Origin: Pirellulales bacterium
GTDB lineage: Bacteria; Planctomycetota; Planctomycetia; Pirellulales; JACPPG01
Length of the DNA stretch: 43,489 nucleotides
Direction: 5' to 3'
NCBI GenBank assembly: GCA_036490175.1
Contig: DASXEJ010000071.1
Span: forward strand, 1-43,489
Translations under genes and position numbers: made by a program
Notes under the pieces: generated by a model
Database searches by the model: none
Told to the model about the DNA's origin: nothing
Seen by the model: only the letters and a program-made list of their open reading frames with translations
Shown: piece after piece, positions 1-8,141 of the stretch
How positions within the stretch are numbered: position 1 is the stretch's first letter
Layout: each line of letters begins with the position of its first letter

Positions 1-1
1 G

Positions 2-118
2 CTCGCCACCCTGCGCCGCCGCAGTCTGCGACAAAAGGTTTTTGAACTACGCCTGGCCGGCCCGGGCTCGCGAAAAATACGACAACTACTGGAATACACC
101 GTCACAATGGCGGCGTAA
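2..118 (+). CDS. possible C-terminal end of a truncated gene
   Basis: A reading frame open from the window edge to a TAA at 116-118 gives 38 residues rich in Arg and Leu, ending in Val-Thr-Met-Ala-Ala. It would be convergent with the amidotransferase gene on the other strand. It is too short to assign to a family, and an open frame of this length can occur by chance in GC-rich DNA. Confidence 0.25.
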   Translation, partial: LATLRRRSLRQKVFELRLAGPGSRKIRQLLEYTVTMAA

Positions 119-149
119 AACTGCAAAAGTCGAACTTAGAAGCACGAAA

Positions 150-974
150 TCAAATGCGCAGCCACCGCACGATGAAGTCTGCATCAACGCTCAGCACATG
201 ACCGTCGGGTACTTCGGCCCAAGCCTGGTCGCCAATGGGCTCGGATGCCACCGCTACTCCCCGCGACGTTCGCGATCTGTTGCCCGCCGTCGCCACTATC
301 CTATCAAACGGCCCATTTCGATTCGTCCACCATAAGCTGTGTTTCCAGCGCGAGGCCAACAACACGACTCCATCGGTAAGCAGGAAGTTCAGACGTGTCG
401 GCTCGCTCGGCCCTGTGGACGCGCTGCGAGCATCCAACAGGCGAATCGCGGCGGCCATTTCGGTCGCGACCAGATTCACGTCGCCGCACGGCTGCAGGAT
501 CGCTTGACCCGCGCGTCGCAATCGGCTCAAGATCCAAAAAAATACCTGTTCGCTATCGGTGGTCCCGCCCACGTGTTGACGCAGGTCAAAATCTGTCTCG
601 TCGACCAGGACGGGCCGCAGTATGTCATATCCGGTGACCGTTCCGTTGTGCGCGAACATCCATCGTCCGCACGTGAAAGGATGGACATTAGCCGGGCACA
701 GATCTCCTACAGACGCCTGACGAACATGACCCATTACCATGGGCGAAGCAATACGCCCCGCCGCGGCCACGAACTCGGGATCATCCGGCGCCGCCGTAGG
801 TCGTCGAACGGTCCGCGGCTGTTCGCCTTCGTAGTAGCCGATTCCCCAACCATCGCGATGAGTTTCCCCACGCCAGTCTCGGCAGCTCTGCGTTATCAGC
901 GAGTGCGCGCCGTCAACTAACATGCCGACCGCAGCGAGCGGAGTACTAGCAATATGGCCGTACATGCGGCACAT
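150..974 (-). CDS. class II glutamine amidotransferase (EgtC/YafJ-like)
   Basis: This 274-residue protein matches the single-domain class II (Ntn-type) glutamine amidotransferases, which hydrolyse glutamine or gamma-glutamyl amides with an N-terminal cysteine. I chose the ATG at 974 rather than a GTG nine bases upstream because it places Cys at position 2, where it becomes the catalytic N-terminal residue after Met removal. An AGGTG ribosome-binding site lies six bases upstream of this ATG. Other family marks are the GWGIGYY segment, the MGHVRQAS segment (residues about 75-90), the FAHNGTV oxyanion/substrate loop and the TTDSE motif. It lies 266 bases downstream of the GCS2-type ligase on the same strand, so a role in cleaving or supplying amide groups for that pathway is likely but inferred. 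EgtC-like enzymes cleave gamma-glutamyl conjugates; the substrate here is unknown. Confidence 0.85.
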   Translation of the reverse strand: MCRMYGHIASTPLAAVGMLVDGAHSLITQSCRDWRGETHRDGWGIGYYEGEQPRTVRRPTAAPDDPEFVAAAGRIASPMVMGHVRQASVGDLCPANVHPFTCGRWMFAHNGTVTGYDILRPVLVDETDFDLRQHVGGTTDSEQVFFWILSRLRRAGQAILQPCGDVNLVATEMAAAIRLLDARSASTGPSEPTRLNFLLTDGVVLLASRWKHSLWWTNRNGPFDRIVATAGNRSRTSRGVAVASEPIGDQAWAEVPDGHVLSVDADFIVRWLRI

Positions 975-1240
975 CGGGCGCACCTATGGCAGCTTAATCG
1001 AAAGTGCAGGGATCCAGTGGCGCCAGCTGAGCAGCGGCAAACGGGAACTGAGGCCGTGCAGCATGAGTCACGCACATAACGAGCCGCACGGCGCAAATTC
1101 AAAATATTGGGGACAGCTGAATTATACCGGCACCCCAGCGAACGGCCTAGGTCAGAGCCGACCCGTGGACCAATGGTGCGATACACCTTCCTGTGGCCGT
1201 GAGAATTCAACACAAGTATCGATTGCGAACCAAGCCGACG

Positions 1241-2509
1241 CTAGGAACCGGTGCTCGTGGAAAACATCTCGCCTCGCGCCAGGCAAGCGCACAGCCGCGA
1301 GTAGACCTCGTGCAGATTGGACCGATCGATCGCCCCGGTCGATCTCCCGACGGCTTGCAGAATGCGCCGCGCGAGCGGCCCTTCCCGCAAAATTACTCCG
1401 AGTGCATGGTCGGTTTCGGCCGTTCGGCCGGCACGATCGGGGACCGATTCGTGAATGTGTTGCCACAGATCCGCCAGTGAAGAAGATGCCCCTTTGACGC
1501 CGAATAGTCGCAAGAATTCTGCGTCGCGCATGATCGCTCGCTCGCCGTCGCGGATGGCCGCCTGCAAGACCTCGGCTAGTCGTTCGGCCGGCCACTGTTG
1601 TTGCTCGGCAAGCCCAACGAACCGTTCGTCGACGAGTGCTCGTAGCGCGCCGACGGCCAGTCCACACACGGCCAGGTCGGCCGCAGGGCATTCCTGAATG
1701 TCGAGAACTCGGATTTCGATCGTATTGCGCTCGAAGCGAGCGATCGCACCGCGAGCGTTGAGCCATTCGTGTTGTAGCACTCCCGCCGGATCGTGTGGCG
1801 CGATGTCCGCATACAATCGACCAAGAATGGTCTCCCGGTAATGCACCTCGCTAAACACCGCCTCCGGCACGACGTGGCCCGTGACCGAAGGTATTCGTTT
1901 ACTGTTTCCCCGATAGACGTCCAGGCGGGTATCCAGAGTGCCAGTCGCCACGCCGTCGACGATCGGACTGCTAGCGGCGATGGCCGGTAAGATCGGCAGT
2001 ACCACGCGAATGGCAGCGTGTAGCCGCCCGAACTCCTCGTCGTCGGCAAACGGGAGATTCAAATGCACGCTTTGCAAATTCGACCAACCATGTCCGCGGC
2101 AGTCGAAGATTTTGTTGAAACCTTCGTAGATCTCATTGCAATCGTGCGGCCAAAGCTTCGTTTCTCGCAGCGGGTCCATCCAGGGGTGCATGCCGCCGGG
2201 CAATAGTCGAGCGCCATGGCGCGCTAAAAGTTCGTTGATGCGGCGCACCTGCGCCTGAAATGTACCAGCTAGCGGCACGAGAGACGTGGCCGGATCCGTG
2301 GTTTTAAGCTCCACGACGTGCGCCACCAGCTCGTTCGACCAGGAGATATCTCCGGCTTCGATCTCGCCAACGTACTCGTCCCCTCCGGCGGCATCGCGCA
2401 GCAACTCGTCCGCGATGGGACAAACGTCGAGCGACGCGGCATCGACGATCATGTACTCCAACTCGACGCCGTAAGCCTGGAATAGTCGCAAACGCAGGGC
2501 AGTACTCAT
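1241..2509 (-). CDS. GCS2-family glutamate-amine (carboxylate-amine) ligase, YbdK-like
   Basis: At 422 residues this is a member of the glutamate-cysteine ligase 2 family, which uses ATP to join the gamma-carboxylate of glutamate to an amine. Family marks are the GVELEYMIVD strand near the N-terminus (metal-binding Glu), the GGMHPWMDP segment, the QSVHLNLPF strand, the IAASSP segment and the NTIEIRVLD strand near residue 270. Its ATG overlaps the TGA of the upstream ATP-grasp gene in an ATGA junction (2506-2509), so the two are almost certainly translationally coupled. Family members such as YbdK have weak glutamate-cysteine ligase activity, but the true substrate is usually unknown. Placement in an operon with an ATP-grasp ligase and a C39-like peptidase suggests synthesis of a small gamma-glutamyl compound or peptide modification rather than glutathione. 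Confidence 0.85.
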   Translation of the reverse strand: MSTALRLRLFQAYGVELEYMIVDAASLDVCPIADELLRDAAGGDEYVGEIEAGDISWSNELVAHVVELKTTDPATSLVPLAGTFQAQVRRINELLARHGARLLPGGMHPWMDPLRETKLWPHDCNEIYEGFNKIFDCRGHGWSNLQSVHLNLPFADDEEFGRLHAAIRVVLPILPAIAASSPIVDGVATGTLDTRLDVYRGNSKRIPSVTGHVVPEAVFSEVHYRETILGRLYADIAPHDPAGVLQHEWLNARGAIARFERNTIEIRVLDIQECPAADLAVCGLAVGALRALVDERFVGLAEQQQWPAERLAEVLQAAIRDGERAIMRDAEFLRLFGVKGASSSLADLWQHIHESVPDRAGRTAETDHALGVILREGPLARRILQAVGRSTGAIDRSNLHEVYSRLCACLARGEMFSTSTGS

Positions 2510-3975
2510 GGAATTCTCTTGCCAGCCTTGGTTTCCTCGATGCGCTCGAGAAAAACCTCCATCATGCGGGTGTAAAGCTCGGCCTTGAGAAAGGCGTCTT
2601 CCACGCCGGCATCGATATTTGGATTGTCATTGATCTCGATGACGTAGCAATTTCGGCCGCTCTGCTTGATATCGACGCCATACAGGCCGTCGCCAATGAG
2701 GTTTGCAGCCCGCAGCGCAGTATTGATCACCTGGCGCGGCGCCTGTTGCACGGGAAAAGTTTCGGTGCGACCATAACGACGCTTGCCCGAGGATTCGTTC
2801 TTTATGATCTGCCAGTGGTCTGGAACCATGTGGTACTTGCAGGCGAACAGCGGCTGTCGATCGAAGATGCCTACCCGCCAGTCGTAAATCGTGGGAAGGA
2901 ACTCCTGCGCGATCAGCAGGTCCGACTTTGCCAAGAACTTGTCCGCACAGTCGTCAAGCATCGCCTGGCTCTCAACCTTGACTACGCCGAGCGAGAAGGC
3001 CGCGTCGGGCTGCTTAAGTACGAAAGGAAAGCCCAATTCATTCCCGACCGAATCGATATTGTCCTTGTTGACAATGACGGTACGCGGAATGCGGACCTTG
3101 TGCCGGCTGAGCAACTCGGCCAGATATACCTTGTTCGAGCATCGCAAAATAGATTCTGGATCGTCAACTACAACGAGCCCCTCCATGGCCGCGCGCCGCG
3201 CAAAGCGGAAAGTATGATGGCTTACGGCCGTGGTCTCGCGAATGAACAAGGCATCGAACTCGGCCAGGCGGGCGTAGTCGTCGCGGCCGATCAAGTCTGT
3301 GTGCAAGCCACAAACCTCGCCCGCGCGGACAAAACGCTCGATGGCCTTTTCGTCCGACGGAGGGAGGGGATCCTCAGCACTTACCAAAAGCGCCAGATCG
3401 TATTTCTGCGGATGTCGCCGACGAATCGCGGTCCGTCGCCCCGCAAAATGCTCGGTCGCCACGTCCACGACAAACGAACGATGCTGAGACGGAATGCCGT
3501 CGACGGGCACAGGGCCAATCTGTCGCAATTGCCATTTGCCATTGCGCGTAAATTGAGCCCGCAATAGCGGCGCCTGAAAAAGATTAAATAGATGTAGGCT
3601 TAATCGATCGTAACGCCGTGCTAGATTCCGGCCAAAATAAATGCTTAGCGTGAACTTATCCGATTCGATCGGCGCCAGACTGTCTTGAATCAGGTCGTCC
3701 AGATCGTCCGACACGAACCGCACGACCGTCTGCGATTTCATGTCCTGGATCGTCATGATGTTGGGCAGCGGCTTATGTCCGCGCGCCGTAGCCAACAGCG
3801 TAACGTAGTAACCCAAACTCTGATAACGATACGACCGGCAGAGGTTGAAGACCTTTGCGTTCCGCAGCTCACCGTATTCCGGCTTGGTGAGATAGCTCTT
3901 GGCATCGACTACAGCTACGCCTGGGATGTGGAACGGCCACTCGCTGGCGTTGTTAACGACTATCAGTACCGGCAT
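2506..3975 (-). CDS. RimK-type ATP-grasp ligase with RLAN N-terminal domain
   Basis: The 489-residue product has an N-terminal half matching the RimK-like ATP-grasp N-terminal (RLAN) domain and a C-terminal ATP-grasp domain, roughly residues 260-475. The ATP-grasp part shows the FPFVLKQP nucleotide-binding strand, the DWRVGIF segment and the VIEINDNPN metal-binding motif. ATP-grasp enzymes of this type couple amino acids, often glutamate, to a carboxylate through an acyl-phosphate. I chose the ATG at 3975, which has an AAGGAAG ribosome-binding site at close spacing, over a candidate 33 bases upstream without such a site. The start lies inside the 3' end of the C39-like gene (23-base overlap) and the stop overlaps the next gene's start, so the three genes form a tight operon. 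The target is not visible from sequence. Confidence 0.88.
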   Translation of the reverse strand: MPVLIVVNNASEWPFHIPGVAVVDAKSYLTKPEYGELRNAKVFNLCRSYRYQSLGYYVTLLATARGHKPLPNIMTIQDMKSQTVVRFVSDDLDDLIQDSLAPIESDKFTLSIYFGRNLARRYDRLSLHLFNLFQAPLLRAQFTRNGKWQLRQIGPVPVDGIPSQHRSFVVDVATEHFAGRRTAIRRRHPQKYDLALLVSAEDPLPPSDEKAIERFVRAGEVCGLHTDLIGRDDYARLAEFDALFIRETTAVSHHTFRFARRAAMEGLVVVDDPESILRCSNKVYLAELLSRHKVRIPRTVIVNKDNIDSVGNELGFPFVLKQPDAAFSLGVVKVESQAMLDDCADKFLAKSDLLIAQEFLPTIYDWRVGIFDRQPLFACKYHMVPDHWQIIKNESSGKRRYGRTETFPVQQAPRQVINTALRAANLIGDGLYGVDIKQSGRNCYVIEINDNPNIDAGVEDAFLKAELYTRMMEVFLERIEETKAGKRIP

Positions 3976-4696
3976 GACTTCCTTGTTTGCGCACTTTGCG
4001 CGGTTCAATAATCAGCAAATTCGCGTCGTAGGTGATAATGCCCAGCAAGATGGCGCAGATCACACGATCGATACTCACGACATACCGATTGCCACCCGAG
4101 ACAGGATTTGTCTCTAGAGGATCCGCCACCAGCACTTCGCGCGTTTCTTTGTTGTAGCCGCAGAGCACGACGAAATGCCCGGTCGGCTCGCCGCGCACGC
4201 TGTCCGGCTCGCACAGCGGGCCATATTCGCGCTCGGTGCGGTGCAAATACGTGGCGCTCAATCCGGTCAGCACGGGCACCGAACGGTTGAGATACTTTCG
4301 GATCAGTGCGCCTGTTAGATCTTCAAAGCGGAGTTGCCCGCCGAGTTCCAGAAACTCCAAATAGGCAAGCGTGGCCACGCGCAAAATGGGAGCGGGTTTG
4401 CACTCCATCTGCCGGCGCAGATTTTGTGCCAGGTCGATTTGCTCGGACCGAAACCAGGTAGGATCGAACAGCTGCAAGTTGTAGGTGAAGATGGTTGCGT
4501 CGTAACCGCGCCGCAACGCATGACATCCCAGCAGTACGTCGAGCGTCCCGCCGCCGGCCACGCGCGGCACCTCGGAGATCACCTGCTCCAAGTCGATCTC
4601 ATCGCCGTGATAGCGATACACCGAATGAAGACATGTGGGACCGCAGGTGTAGTCATCCGGCTGCGTCAGCATCTCCACGATCAGTTTCGATTCCAC
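3953..4696 (-). CDS. C39-like (DUF3335-type) papain-fold cysteine peptidase
   Basis: This 247-residue protein has the papain-like C39 signature: Gln and Cys in the N-terminal QPDDYTCGPTC segment, and His in a GHFVVLCGY strand about 140 residues later, followed by a DPL segment. This matches the peptidase C39-like family that accompanies RimK-like ATP-grasp genes. No signal peptide or ABC-transporter domain is present, so unlike bacteriocin exporters it is probably cytoplasmic. I chose the GTG at 4696 because GGGAGG lies just upstream; a TTG at 4732 is the alternative. It is the first gene of the operon and overlaps the ATP-grasp gene. A role in trimming a peptide substrate or product of the neighbouring ligases is inferred. 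Confidence 0.75.
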   Translation of the reverse strand: MESKLIVEMLTQPDDYTCGPTCLHSVYRYHGDEIDLEQVISEVPRVAGGGTLDVLLGCHALRRGYDATIFTYNLQLFDPTWFRSEQIDLAQNLRRQMECKPAPILRVATLAYLEFLELGGQLRFEDLTGALIRKYLNRSVPVLTGLSATYLHRTEREYGPLCEPDSVRGEPTGHFVVLCGYNKETREVLVADPLETNPVSGGNRYVVSIDRVICAILLGIITYDANLLIIEPRKVRKQGSHAGTDSR

Positions 4697-5007
4697 TCCG
4701 CCTCCCAATAGTCGACCTGATGGGCCAGTCAATCGCCGGTCGCTAGGTGTTAAGCTTCAGCGATTTTACCCATTTCGCCAAAATCGGACGAGAGCAGCCT
4801 GGCAGCCCGCTGGGAGCTGCCCGCCGGCCGCAAACACTGCGGGCTGGGATACCGTTAGGAATGCACTAGGCGGCTGATTGCCGCCGGAGACCGTGCATTT
4901 CGCAGATCCGCGAGCGAAGTCAGGGGCGAAACCTGAAACGGGCTGGCATGGGGAAATGGGGAGGTGACGGTATCCGTATTGCAGGCCGCCCCTGCGCAAA
5001 GTGACGA
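4697..5007. other. intergenic stretch with a multi-stem structured element
   Basis: No convincing gene lies here; the open frames do not resemble proteins. Instead it holds several perfect inverted repeats: 8 bp (4803-4810 with 4839-4846), 9 bp (4847-4855 with 4967-4975), 7 bp (4860-4866 with 4893-4899), 6 bp (4869-4874 with 4880-4885), 4-5 bp (4899-4903 with 4914-4918) and 5 bp (4920-4924 with 4932-4936). The 9-bp pair encloses the last four. On the minus strand the element would lie in the leader of the C39/RimK/GCS2 operon, ending about 105 bases before its first start codon. It could be a regulatory leader RNA, a small RNA or a dispersed palindromic repeat. Confidence 0.6.
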
Positions 5008-6762
5008 TTACTTCGACGGAGGCTGGCCTGGCAATGTAGTGAAGTAGCCAATCATCATTTCGTCCCAGGTTTGCTCACCCCAACCGACGTTCCGCATCGG
5101 GTCCGGGTTACTCAGATTGCTCTCCGAGTTGTCATAGTGGGCCGTACAGAGCAACTCGGTGCCTCGGGGTAGTAGTTTTGGCTCGGCCAGGTCGTAACGC
5201 ATCTGCCAGTTGAAGTCGTACTTCGGTACGTCGAGCAAGATTTCCTGGCGCCCATCGGGATACCGTGCCTCGTATCGAAACGCCTTGCCACGCATGTGCA
5301 TGTGAGGGGTCATCGACACCAAGCGAACATCCTCGCCGAACCGATGGTGCGACCTCTCTTGATGATTGTCGGCGCCCGCCGGAATCCGCAGCCTGGTGTT
5401 GGCAGCCTCGTCGCCATCGATCCGCTCGCGTACTTCGCTGGGATCGGCAAAGACCAGGCCCACGCAACTACGGTCTTCTTGCGGCATGCCATTGGGAGTG
5501 TAATGAATTTGGAATACGACCTTCGAGCCCGCCGGCACTCGCAGTGCCGCCCCTTCGGGATACTTCGATGGCGGCATGCCTGGCGCGTAACCCACAAGCG
5601 CTCCTCCGCCTAACCCCAGGCGCGCGGGCTGCTTGGGCCGCACAAAACCTACAATGATATGATGGACCACGCTCCTGTTGCCCGGCCGTGCTTCGATGGC
5701 CTTGATCCATTTATCCTCTTTGAAAAACGGATCTACCAGAAAGTAGCGGTATGGCAATGTTCCCTGGGCGGCCACCTTTACGGGCTTCTCTTGGATGTAA
5801 ACCACCTTGTCCGGCTCGGGGATCTGCCAGCCTTCGACGAACTTCGGCGACTCGGGCAGGTCCTTGAGATCCCCTTCCGGACAACCATTGTCGACCCAAT
5901 CGTAGATCAGTTGCCGTTCGACGTCGCCGAGGCGTGCGTCGTTGGCAAACTTGCCGTGCGCGGGGTTGGCAAACCAGGGAGGCATACGTCCTTCCTGAAC
6001 GACTTCGCGCACCGTCGGAGCCCAACCGACAGCCTCTTCGTAGCTAGTCAGAGGAAACGGCGCGATATCCCCGGCGTGGTGGCAGTTGACACAACGTTCG
6101 TTAAGGAGTCGAGATATTTGGTTGCTGTACGTAACGGGTCCTTGCGGCTCGGTTTTGGCCACGCGACCAATTAGGCAGCCACCGGCCTGGGTCACGGGCT
6201 GGCTAACGTCGCGGCCTGCCAACAATTCGTCGACGGCTGAAGCCAGGTCGCGCCGTGTCGGGGTGGGGCGTTGAAACCCCACACCGTACTGATCATCGAT
6301 TCGACCGGCGTAACGAACTACACGGTCGCCGTCCAGAACAAAGACTTGCGGCGTCCGGACGGCACCCAAACCATCGGCCAGCGAATTGCCCACATCCTTC
6401 AGAATCGGAAACGTGAGGCTATGCTGGCGGGCAAATGCCCTGATCTCGGTAAGTGTGTCCTGACGGTTGGAATTGATCCCCAGCACCGTCACCCCCTGCG
6501 GGCCGTATTCTTGGGCAACATGCTCTAGCCGTCCGGCATAGAGTTTGGCGAGGGGGCACTCGTTGCCGAGAAATGCCAGCACGAGAAGCTTCCGCCCGGC
6601 ATAGTCGGAAAGCGCGTGGGGCTTGCCATATTGGTCGCGCAAAGAAAACTCGGGAGATTTCTGCCCGACAATGCTCTCCCGACGTTCCGTATCGCCGGCC
6701 CACGCCGAATGCGAACCTATTGTGAGCAAGCCTAGGATGAACAGAGCAGGGAACTTGCGCAT
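5008..6762 (-). CDS. exported redoxin / cytochrome c / copper type II monooxygenase-like fusion
   Basis: The 584-residue protein begins with a Sec signal peptide (about residues 1-22) and combines three modules. Residues about 33-180 are a TlpA/AhpC-type thioredoxin fold with a single Cys69 in NECP. Residues about 205-300 hold a heme c site (CVNCH, Cys224/Cys227/His228) with Met260 in GRMPPW as a probable distal ligand. Residues about 325-575 resemble the two copper-binding domains of peptidylglycine-type monooxygenases: paired His367-His368, His420, the His487-x-His489 motif, and a late Met pair. It should sit in the periplasm and carry electrons from heme to copper, but whether it is an active oxygenase is unknown. 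A GAGG-containing ribosome-binding site precedes the ATG. It appears monocistronic. Confidence 0.85.
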   Translation of the reverse strand: MRKFPALFILGLLTIGSHSAWAGDTERRESIVGQKSPEFSLRDQYGKPHALSDYAGRKLLVLAFLGNECPLAKLYAGRLEHVAQEYGPQGVTVLGINSNRQDTLTEIRAFARQHSLTFPILKDVGNSLADGLGAVRTPQVFVLDGDRVVRYAGRIDDQYGVGFQRPTPTRRDLASAVDELLAGRDVSQPVTQAGGCLIGRVAKTEPQGPVTYSNQISRLLNERCVNCHHAGDIAPFPLTSYEEAVGWAPTVREVVQEGRMPPWFANPAHGKFANDARLGDVERQLIYDWVDNGCPEGDLKDLPESPKFVEGWQIPEPDKVVYIQEKPVKVAAQGTLPYRYFLVDPFFKEDKWIKAIEARPGNRSVVHHIIVGFVRPKQPARLGLGGGALVGYAPGMPPSKYPEGAALRVPAGSKVVFQIHYTPNGMPQEDRSCVGLVFADPSEVRERIDGDEAANTRLRIPAGADNHQERSHHRFGEDVRLVSMTPHMHMRGKAFRYEARYPDGRQEILLDVPKYDFNWQMRYDLAEPKLLPRGTELLCTAHYDNSESNLSNPDPMRNVGWGEQTWDEMMIGYFTTLPGQPPSK

Positions 6763-6831
6763 ACCGAATCAACCTCTTATCTGTTCTCTGAGCAACTTGC
6801 CCCTCTTAGTGCTGCCTACCCTGGCGGCGAT

Positions 6832-6855
6832 GGGTAATCCTCTCCCACATTACCC
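6832..6855. promoter_or_regulatory. 7-bp inverted repeat upstream of the redoxin/cytochrome gene
   Basis: A perfect GGGTAAT / ATTACCC pair separated by ten bases lies about 70-95 bases upstream of the start codon at 6762, in the only spacer between that gene and the isomerase-like gene. Its size and place suit a protein-binding operator, but no regulator is adjacent and chance is not excluded. Confidence 0.25.
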
Positions 6856-6964
6856 CCGCGAACGCAAGCCGGTTTCATCCCGGTTTGGCGGCGCCGGCCA
6901 TCCATTCTGAGCTACCCCACCGGCTGTGCGAAGTTCCGGCATTTCCGCCCGCTGATAACACGGC

Positions 6965-7888
6965 TCAACTGGCAAAGATTCGGTCCATATTGGCAGCAAT
7001 CGTCTGCAATCGATCGTGTCCGCCGCCGGGGATTTCGGCTGTCGCCCAGCCACTGTATTTAATCGTACGCAGGGCTGCCATGACAGCGGGCCAGTCGCAA
7101 TCACCTTGCAACAGCTCGACGTCGAATCCCTTCCCCAACCCTTCTTCGTTTTGCTTCTTGCGGCTGAACTCCTTGATGTCGAGCTTCATGATGCGCGGGC
7201 CAAGGGTCGTGATCCAATGCTCGGGCCAGCCATAGCGGAGCACATTGCCCACGTCAAAATAGGCTCCCACCAAAGGCGAATCGAACTCGTCAATGTAACG
7301 TGCCTCTTCCAGCGGGCTGAGCAGAAAATTGTTCCAAACGTTCTCGAGGGCAATCTTGATTCCCAACTCGTTTGCCAATGGGATCGCCTTGCGAATCTCG
7401 ACCTGCGAGCGCGTGTAAGCATCGGCGTACGAGACTTCCTTATTCACTACCGCCGGCACCAGCAGTACCGTAGTTCCGCCGTACTGCTTCGCATCATGCA
7501 GTGCTATCTTTAGCCCTTCCAATCCACGCGCACGAACCGTGGGGTCGGGATCGGATAGAGTGTCGCGCCAGTGGACCGAATCCACCACCCCGTGAATTGG
7601 CAAGCCCACTTCATCGCGCGCTCGCAAAACTTCATTCGAGTCGAGCTTACTAGGGCTGTCCATTTCGACGCCGTCAAAGCCTAACTCCTTGAGCAGTTGA
7701 AACTTTTCCTTCACGGAATTACCGGCCTGAATCATGCCGTATTTTACAGCCTTCTTCAGCTGCTTTGTCTGAGAATCGGCGGCGGCTGCGACCGTATGCC
7801 ACATCGGCGCTGCGTTTGCGGCCGCCAATCCGGCGACAGCCGAAATCTTGAGAAAGTCGCGCCGGCCAGGTTGATCGTGGGCCTTCAT
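6965..7888 (-). CDS. Tat-exported sugar phosphate isomerase/epimerase-like TIM-barrel protein
   Basis: The 307-residue protein starts with a twin-arginine signal (GRRDFLK followed by an Ala-rich stretch, residues about 8-35), so it is predicted to be exported folded. The rest is an AP-endonuclease-2/xylose-isomerase-like TIM barrel: GFDGVEMDSPS near the first strands, ALENVWNN with the usual metal-binding Glu, GAYFDVGN, MKLDIKEF, and a final WATAEIPGG strand. Metal ligands of the family (Glu, Asp, His, Glu) can be placed on these strands. A strong GGAGGAG ribosome-binding site fixes the ATG. Planctomycete genomes carry many such exported homologues, usually with unknown sugar or inositol-type substrates. 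The gene stands alone between the redox fusion and a divergent hydrolase. Confidence 0.85.
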   Translation of the reverse strand: MKAHDQPGRRDFLKISAVAGLAAANAAPMWHTVAAAADSQTKQLKKAVKYGMIQAGNSVKEKFQLLKELGFDGVEMDSPSKLDSNEVLRARDEVGLPIHGVVDSVHWRDTLSDPDPTVRARGLEGLKIALHDAKQYGGTTVLLVPAVVNKEVSYADAYTRSQVEIRKAIPLANELGIKIALENVWNNFLLSPLEEARYIDEFDSPLVGAYFDVGNVLRYGWPEHWITTLGPRIMKLDIKEFSRKKQNEEGLGKGFDVELLQGDCDWPAVMAALRTIKYSGWATAEIPGGGHDRLQTIAANMDRIFAS

Positions 7889-8141
7889 TCTTGCTCCTCC
7901 GTCTGAACCAAATATAGTGGGGCTGGCCGAAATACCCTACAAGCGCGTTGGGCGCGACTGCCAATTATTGGCTGCCTGCCATAATATTCGTCGGTTGGTC
8001 GGCCAGCAACCACCGCTCGCGCCGATTCAGTACCTGCTGATGTTGGAGATAATGTTGGTTCCCGCCGACCGTCTATTGCTGACTTGATCCTCTGCCTGCA
8101 TCCATCAACTAATTAACGTCACCCATGCCGAGTGCACTTCG

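Noticed and set aside
917-1213. 98-residue minus-strand frame between the amidotransferase and the GCS2 gene
   Set aside because: Composition is Cys/Arg-rich without family resemblance, and it overlaps the amidotransferase start with its own ribosome-binding site.
4766-4999. 77-residue minus-strand frame across the structured element
   Set aside because: It follows from translating nested stems and lacks a ribosome-binding site; the stems explain the sequence better.
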